The notes beneath the pieces are model-generated. The model was not told where the DNA came from, ran no database searches, and saw only the letters and a list, made by a program, of their open reading frames with translations. The translations under genes and the position numbers were made by a program. A DNA stretch of 64,000 nucleotides from Podospora bellae-mahoneyi (Eukaryota > Ascomycota > Sordariomycetes > Sordariales > Podosporaceae), in NCBI RefSeq assembly GCF_035222275.1, contig NC_085884.1, forward strand, positions 2,108,001 through 2,172,000. The letters are read 5' to 3'. Below are positions 60,881 to 64,000 of this stretch, in pieces (the stretch's first letter is position 1; the number at the start of each line of letters is the position of its first letter).

Positions 60881-61451
60881 GATGGTGTTGGTTTGAATGT
60901 ATGCGCTGCCGGCTTTGGTTCTGTGGGAGGAGAGCAGGGTAGGTATCGTAAAAAGAGAGAGGTTGGTATGTAGTATGTCTGTGATGAAGGTGTGCTGCTG
61001 CTCCAAACAAAAGCGCAATACAAACAAGGCCACGATGGATTGCGCAGCGCAGTGTGTGTACTGGATCAAGGGAATGGCGTCAGGGTCGGCGGGTCGGAGG
61101 TAGGTTGTTTTGTTGGCTCTCTCTCTCACAGGCAACAAGCAGGAACGGCGCAGGCGGACGCTTGAACGGGAGTTGGTTTTGACACAGACAGTGGGGACTT
61201 TCCGCCTGAATGGTCTGAACCGTGAACGGTGCGCTTGACCGCCTGCCACATACGGTCTAGCATCTGCCAGAAGGTCTGGATTTTATGCGCCCAGGACGGG
61301 ATGCAGTCACTTTTCTGCTGGGCTAAGTGTATTGCATAATACGTCATGGAAACTATTCACATTCTGCTGGCACACACGCCGTGGACTTTTTTTTTCCCTT
61401 TTTTTCCATTTGCATTATTTATGTCTATATAAATTCTCGCTATCAAGACAG
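60881..61451. other. Spacer, CHO1 promoter
   Basis: About 570 bases between two minus-strand genes. It holds the CHO1 promoter and the 3' flank of the UCH locus. Nothing else is supported. Confidence 0.5.
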
Positions 61452-61856
61452 TTACTTTTTTTTCTTATTCTTTTTCTTGTTCTGCAAAATATCAAACCAA
61501 TCAGTCACAGTCGGATTCTTGAGAAGGAAAGATGGAAGCTCAATCTCTCCCTGCGTCCCAGGCCTGAACTGATCCAGGGTAACGAACGTCGTATCCATAT
61601 TCAGGTGTTGCCAAAGTTGATACAGAAGCGGCCTCAAGTCTCCGGTCAAGTCGGCCAACCATCTCCGCCTTTTCCGCCGTATTTCTTCGTCGTCAAGTCC
61701 CGGCGACCTGGCCCTCTTCTTGCTTGTATTATTTTCTCCATTATCATCATCATCCCAACGATAACCGTCTTCGAATTCACAGCACTCGTCATCTTCATAC
61801 TCCCCATCCTCATATTCCACATTTTCCGGGTATCTCTCCGCTTCCTGCAAGATCAA
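61452..61856 (-). pseudogene. In-frame continuation of the UCH gene after a TAG stop (134 codons)
   Basis: Directly after the TAG at 61859-61857 the same frame stays open for 134 codons and then ends with TAA. The content is protein-like, not random: an acidic block (YEDGEYEDDECCEFEDGY), a nuclear-signal-like SKKRARSPGLDDEE, an amphipathic helix (RRWLADLTGDLRPLLYQLWQ), LNMDTTFVTLDQFRPGTQGE, LPSFLLKNPTVTDWFDIL and a Lys-rich end. It has no ATG near its start; the first is in LNMDTTF. It is therefore best read as the original C-terminus of the UCH protein, separated by a nonsense codon, or reached by stop readthrough. I found no GT...AG intron of suitable length and phase that would remove the TAG. 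Confidence 0.6.
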
Positions 61857-63134
61857 CTAATTCTCGACGAGCTCGTCAAGGGCACCAGACTCGCTCAACC
61901 TTTTTATCCACTCGTGAATGGCCAGTCCGAAATCGTTTTGGCGGCTGGCAGCCCTATTTTCGCTGTCGGTTTGGGTGTTCCCGCAGAGGGCCATGAGGTT
62001 GCACTCGGTTTCCCGCCCTCTCATGTACTCTTCCAGAGTCCACTGAATGTCTATTAACCAGTTGTCGGGATTCTCAATGTCGCAGATGTATCCCGGTTCC
62101 GTGTCCAAGCCATCAAAAAGCCAGATGCCGTTACCGATGGGCACAAAAGCAACAAAATGATAGGCTGCACTAGAAGCACCACTACTGCGTCTTCTATTAG
62201 CAGATGCTGCCTTTCCCCTTGCCCTCTTGGCCGCCCGGGCCCGCTTGTTCCGCATGGCGTCTTGTTCAAGCTCCAGCACAGCATTTAGAAGGTCAAGGCG
62301 GCTGTTGTGCATATTGTGGGCAGCTCGTATAAAGGTGCTGGTGGCGACCTTGTTGCCTCGGAACGGGGGGCTCAAGTCCTTGGACTGCTCCTTGAACTCG
62401 CTAAGCTTTTCCCCGAGAGCAAGATCTTTGGCGTTCATGACAATGTTCAGGAGGGCAATGGTACCGCACGCATTCGTAGCCGTCTGCCTGGAGAACCACA
62501 AATCTGATTTGTCGTCGGGCTGATGCGGGAGCCAAACCTGCCGCATACTTATGTAACTTTGAAGGAATACCAACCCATAAACCGGAGACCTTTTGGAGGA
62601 GCTGTTAGCAAGGTGAACCATCCGCAGGAGTTGAGAATCATACTCAAAAGTGGCAGCGAGCGTCTCGAGGTCCAGCGGTTCTCTTATCTCTGCGTCCTCA
62701 ACACCCAGCTTTCTTAAGATGTCGGTGAAGAGCTTGGGATCCGACACCACCTCTGCCCAACCATCCCACTCTTCCAATTCGTTTTCCTTCCATGGTTCGA
62801 GCGACGCCGCGATGATGTCTTTCGTCACGTGCTCGGGCAGTTCGGGCTCAGGTTCACTGTCAGGATCAGAGTCGGGCCCAGATTGCTGCCCCTCATCCTG
62901 CTCTGCCTCAGGCTCCGGCTTATCAAGTGCTGGGTTATTTGCCTTCCGCTTTCTAGTCTTCGCAGGTGCCTGCTCTTGTTCGATATCACCAGGATGGCTG
63001 GGCTTCTTAGTCGCGCGACCCGAGCGACGAGGAGCGAAATCCCTAATATCCTCTGCGTTGGTGACGTGTTTTAGAGAGGAGGAGTCCTCTGGTGCATAAA
63101 ACGGATGCTTGTTCGGTGGTTTTCTCGGACCCAT
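61857..63134 (-). CDS. Ubiquitin C-terminal hydrolase, peptidase C12 (UCH) family
   Basis: A single exon of 425 residues from MGPRKPPNKH; an upstream in-frame stretch to 63230 begins without an ATG of good context. The N-terminal 110 residues are disordered: basic (APRRSGRATKKP, KTRKRKA), then acidic (SDPDSEPEPELPEH). The UCH domain (about 112-385) starts WKENELEEWDGWAEVVSDPK-like. The active site is Q217 and C223 in RQTATNACGTIALLNI, H326 in AYHFVAFVPIG and D341 in WLFDGLD. The basic/acidic tail suggests a nuclear enzyme related to UCHL5/BAP1 types (inference). The frame continues past the TAG into 61452-61856, so the true C-terminus is uncertain. Confidence 0.88.
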   Translation of the reverse strand: MGPRKPPNKHPFYAPEDSSSLKHVTNAEDIRDFAPRRSGRATKKPSHPGDIEQEQAPAKTRKRKANNPALDKPEPEAEQDEGQQSGPDSDPDSEPEPELPEHVTKDIIAASLEPWKENELEEWDGWAEVVSDPKLFTDILRKLGVEDAEIREPLDLETLAATFEYDSQLLRMVHLANSSSKRSPVYGLVFLQSYISMRQVWLPHQPDDKSDLWFSRQTATNACGTIALLNIVMNAKDLALGEKLSEFKEQSKDLSPPFRGNKVATSTFIRAAHNMHNSRLDLLNAVLELEQDAMRNKRARAAKRARGKAASANRRRSSGASSAAYHFVAFVPIGNGIWLFDGLDTEPGYICDIENPDNWLIDIQWTLEEYMRGRETECNLMALCGNTQTDSENRAASRQNDFGLAIHEWIKRLSESGALDELVEN

Positions 63135-64000
63135 GCTGGATTGATATGCCGTGTTGCGTTGGGGAAAGAGAGAAAGAATACCGATCAACGCTGCTGAAAC
63201 GAAGGAAGAGGTTGATGATAGTTGGCGCAAGCTGACTGACTGACAGCAGTATGGGGTTGGTGCCTTGGTCTGCCTGGAATAGGAGGCACGGGTAGGTCAG
63301 TTTTCTGGGAAGTTACCAGAGCCATGAGATGCCGTGGCTGAACTTTGGATGTTTGGCAGGTGCTGGTGACGGCCCGTTGCGCTTTGCTACCCATCCAAGT
63401 TATCCATTACCTTGGACGCTTGGTTTTGACAATACACTCATCAAAAATAACAATCAAAATATGTCTTAATCCGGTGCATGAGGTGGGTGTCTTTGAGTAT
63501 CTTGGATATTCAAACAGACGGTTGGTGGTAGGAGGTGGACGGATGGACTACCGTCCGTTTCATGAGGAGAAGAAATATACCTTGAGCGGGCTGTGGAAGT
63601 TGCCGATGAAAATTAATTTCAGGCTCACAGTAATATTGGTCTGCAGAGCATCTTGTTGGGTTCCTAGATCAACCAGGGCAGGGTATGGAGTTGAGAAATA
63701 TCAAGCTCTGGAAGTTGTGATGAAAGTCAAGAGTGGAGACCTTAGCTTGAACTTAAACCAATCAGCATCGGCTGTCGTTGGACCCTGCCAGCGCGGCCCA
63801 GATGGAAACTGGAGACCGCGTCTTGATGTGCCGCTAACAAAAGCAACAGGAATTTTTGGCAGCTTTCTATTCGCACTGCGCTGCCTGCATCACCTCCACG
63901 ACGAACAGCCAACCGAATCTTTCTCGAACGAGCGGCCGTCACAAAACACACGCCTGTCGCCAGATACTGTCGCCATTACAAAAGTACCATCGTTGTTGCG
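63135..64000. other. UCH promoter and right edge
   Basis: The first ~250 bases are the UCH leader and promoter. The rest to the window end shows only short frames. A neighbouring gene may begin beyond 64000. Confidence 0.45.

Overview
The window is nuclear DNA from a filamentous ascomycete, most likely a Sordariomycete close to the Sordariales. The evidence is short introns (about 50-100 bases, GT...AG with CTRAC-type branch sites), C-ending codons in highly expressed genes, an intron-bearing nuclear tRNA, and fungal families such as Skn7, Ytp1-like, Gaa1, Swiss-army-knife RNA-repair-like and complex I 40-kDa proteins. I found about twenty genes. Exon junctions were placed by hand, and every joined reading frame was checked for phase.

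Layout. 0-20 kb: eIF2B epsilon (-), the response regulator Skn7 (-), a single-pass membrane protein (-), a conserved unknown protein (+) and a type I metacaspase (-). 20-26.6 kb: gene-poor. It holds a decayed minus-strand coding fossil (about 22.6-25.4 kb), an AT-rich stretch, an eight-copy 16-bp tandem repeat and a tRNA-Ser(UGA) gene with an 18-base intron. 27-30 kb: a HAD/RNA-repair-like protein with a glycine-rich tail (-) and a Bud20/ZNF593 zinc finger (-). 32-44 kb is dense: aconitase, rhomboid Rbd2 and Gaa1 (+), Rpn9 (-), the complex I 40-kDa subunit and the Efm5 methyltransferase (+). 44-56 kb: SAGA deubiquitinase Ubp8 (-), a LACTB2-like metallo-beta-lactamase (+), a Ytp1-like membrane protein (+) and an FBXO21-like F-box protein (-). 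56-64 kb: threonyl-tRNA synthetase (+), phosphatidylserine synthase (-) and a UCH-family deubiquitinase (-).

Most genes are housekeeping and are not organised as a pathway or cluster. Loose themes recur: translation (eIF2B epsilon, ThrRS, Efm5, Bud20, tRNA-Ser), ubiquitin and proteasome (Rpn9, Ubp8, UCH, F-box), mitochondria (aconitase, complex I subunit) and membranes (Gaa1, PS synthase, Rbd2, Ytp1-like). No defence island, secondary-metabolite cluster or intact transposon is visible.

The least ordinary features are these: a UCH gene whose frame continues for 134 clearly protein-like codons after an in-frame TAG; a 13-base aconitase microexon and a 17-base Skn7 microexon; an apparent ~49-residue insertion in ThrRS; within-gene C-to-G strand skew; and the fossil beside the tRNA and its tandem repeat.
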